NCBI RefSeq assembly: GCF_029946515.1 | Contig: NZ_JARZHH010000007.1 | Coordinates: forward strand, 1-64,000 | Direction: 5' to 3' | From: Polyangium sp. 6x1 | GTDB lineage: Bacteria; Myxococcota_A; Polyangia; Polyangiales; Polyangiaceae | DNA length: 64,000 bases | Shown here: positions 63,800 through 64,000 of the stretch, one piece after another | How positions within the stretch are numbered: position 1 is the stretch's first letter | How the letters are laid out: the number at the start of each line of letters is the position of its first letter | Translations under genes and position numbers: made by a program | Notes under the pieces: generated by a model | Seen by the model: only the letters and a program-made list of their open reading frames with translations | The model's database searches: none | Told to the model about the DNA's origin: nothing

Positions 63800-64000
63800 T
63801 CAGCCGCGAGGGCGATTCTGGATGGCATTGAACACGGCGGCCATTTCATCGGTACCGTGTCCGAGCTCCAGCGCCCGTTTGAAGTAGGACAGGATGAGCT
63901 CCGGGATGCGCCGGTCAACGTTGTTCTCCTGGCTGACGCGGACGATGTGCTGGAGGCACCCCGTGTGGACGTCCAGCGTGGCGTCGGTCCCCTTGAAGTC
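63800..64000 (-). CDS. C-terminus of a 6-phosphogluconate-dehydrogenase-like or imine-reductase-like oxidoreductase, partial
   Basis: On the minus strand, 66 codons before a TGA encode TDATLDVHTGCLQHIVRVSQ, then DRRIPELILSYFKRALELGH and end AAVFNAIQNRPRG. This matches the C-terminal helical domain of NADPH-dependent 6PGDH-like enzymes and imine reductases. No start is visible because the gene continues beyond the right edge. It has typical coding bias. The neighbouring alcohol dehydrogenase fragment shares the direction. Confidence 0.6.
   Translation of the reverse strand, partial: DFKGTDATLDVHTGCLQHIVRVSQENNVDRRIPELILSYFKRALELGHGTDEMAAVFNAIQNRPRG

Noticed and set aside
1-64000. rRNA, tRNA or intact insertion sequence
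   Set aside because: No tRNA-like cloverleaf, rRNA signature or transposase was recognised on reading both strands; a dedicated tRNA and IS search would settle it.

Overview
The window is about 70% GC, densely coded and reads as a myxobacterium, most likely of the Polyangiales (Sorangium/Polyangium type). This is an inference from content: lipoproteins with Gly-rich linkers, a MYXO-CTERM-like C-terminal tag, two Ser/Thr kinases (one fused to a STAND ATPase and WD40 repeats), SBBP, Kelch and FG-GAP propellers, PEGA proteins, one-component and two-component regulators, and many ATGA-coupled operons. No rRNA, tRNA, CRISPR array or intact mobile element was seen.

Positions 1-9.2 kb are a repeat-rich accessory region: a partial SBBP-propeller protein with a good terminator, the 3' end of a broken astacin protease gene, a Kelch lipoprotein, a Cys-rich lipoprotein, a reverse-transcriptase fragment, a four-helix-bundle (S23/Avd-like) gene, an ECF sigma factor and an unknown gene. 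Between them lie three GGAAGC hexamer arrays, two of which share a downstream flank, a perfect 22-bp inverted repeat, a 21-bp tandem duplication and a 42-bp tandem repeat carrying a 12-bp palindrome in each of five units.

Positions 9.2-20.5 kb are a complete chemosensory cluster: a divergent REC-PAS-histidine kinase, then cheY-cheA-cheW-receptor-HEAT protein-cheR-cheB in one operon whose first six genes overlap. The receptor has no membrane segment, so the array should be cytoplasmic. Positions 20.6-24.2 kb hold a zinc-ribbon/TPR/retropepsin membrane protein and a protein with the two signature motifs of diadenylate cyclases.

Positions 24.2-29.1 kb are a candidate small-molecule defence locus: a TetR regulator with a 15-bp palindromic operator, diverging from an operon that encodes a rifampicin-phosphotransferase-like enzyme split into two coupled genes, followed by a 14-TM-type efflux pump. 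Positions 29.3-33.4 kb hold a PfkB kinase, an L,D-transpeptidase-like protein, a secreted alpha/beta hydrolase whose ribosome binding site can be hidden in a hairpin, and a membrane-tethered nuclease-like protein. Positions 33.6-39.0 kb are a Ser/Thr kinase, FG-GAP lipoprotein and TPR/PEGA operon.

Positions 39-46 kb hold an APH-like kinase, an XRE regulator, a 22-codon relic of a haloperoxidase-type hydrolase, an amidohydrolase/monooxygenase-domain/isochorismatase-like operon, and a DoxX plus outer-membrane porin pair. A PAS-GAF histidine kinase and NarL-type regulator pair diverges from the latter. Positions 49.5-64 kb are mostly secreted or lipoprotein enzymes, the 1551-residue kinase-STAND-WD40 protein, a truncated alcohol dehydrogenase fragment, and a partial 6-phosphogluconate-dehydrogenase-like oxidoreductase that runs off the window. 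Start codons were chosen from Shine-Dalgarno sites, operon overlaps and signal peptides, so several differ from the longest open frame.
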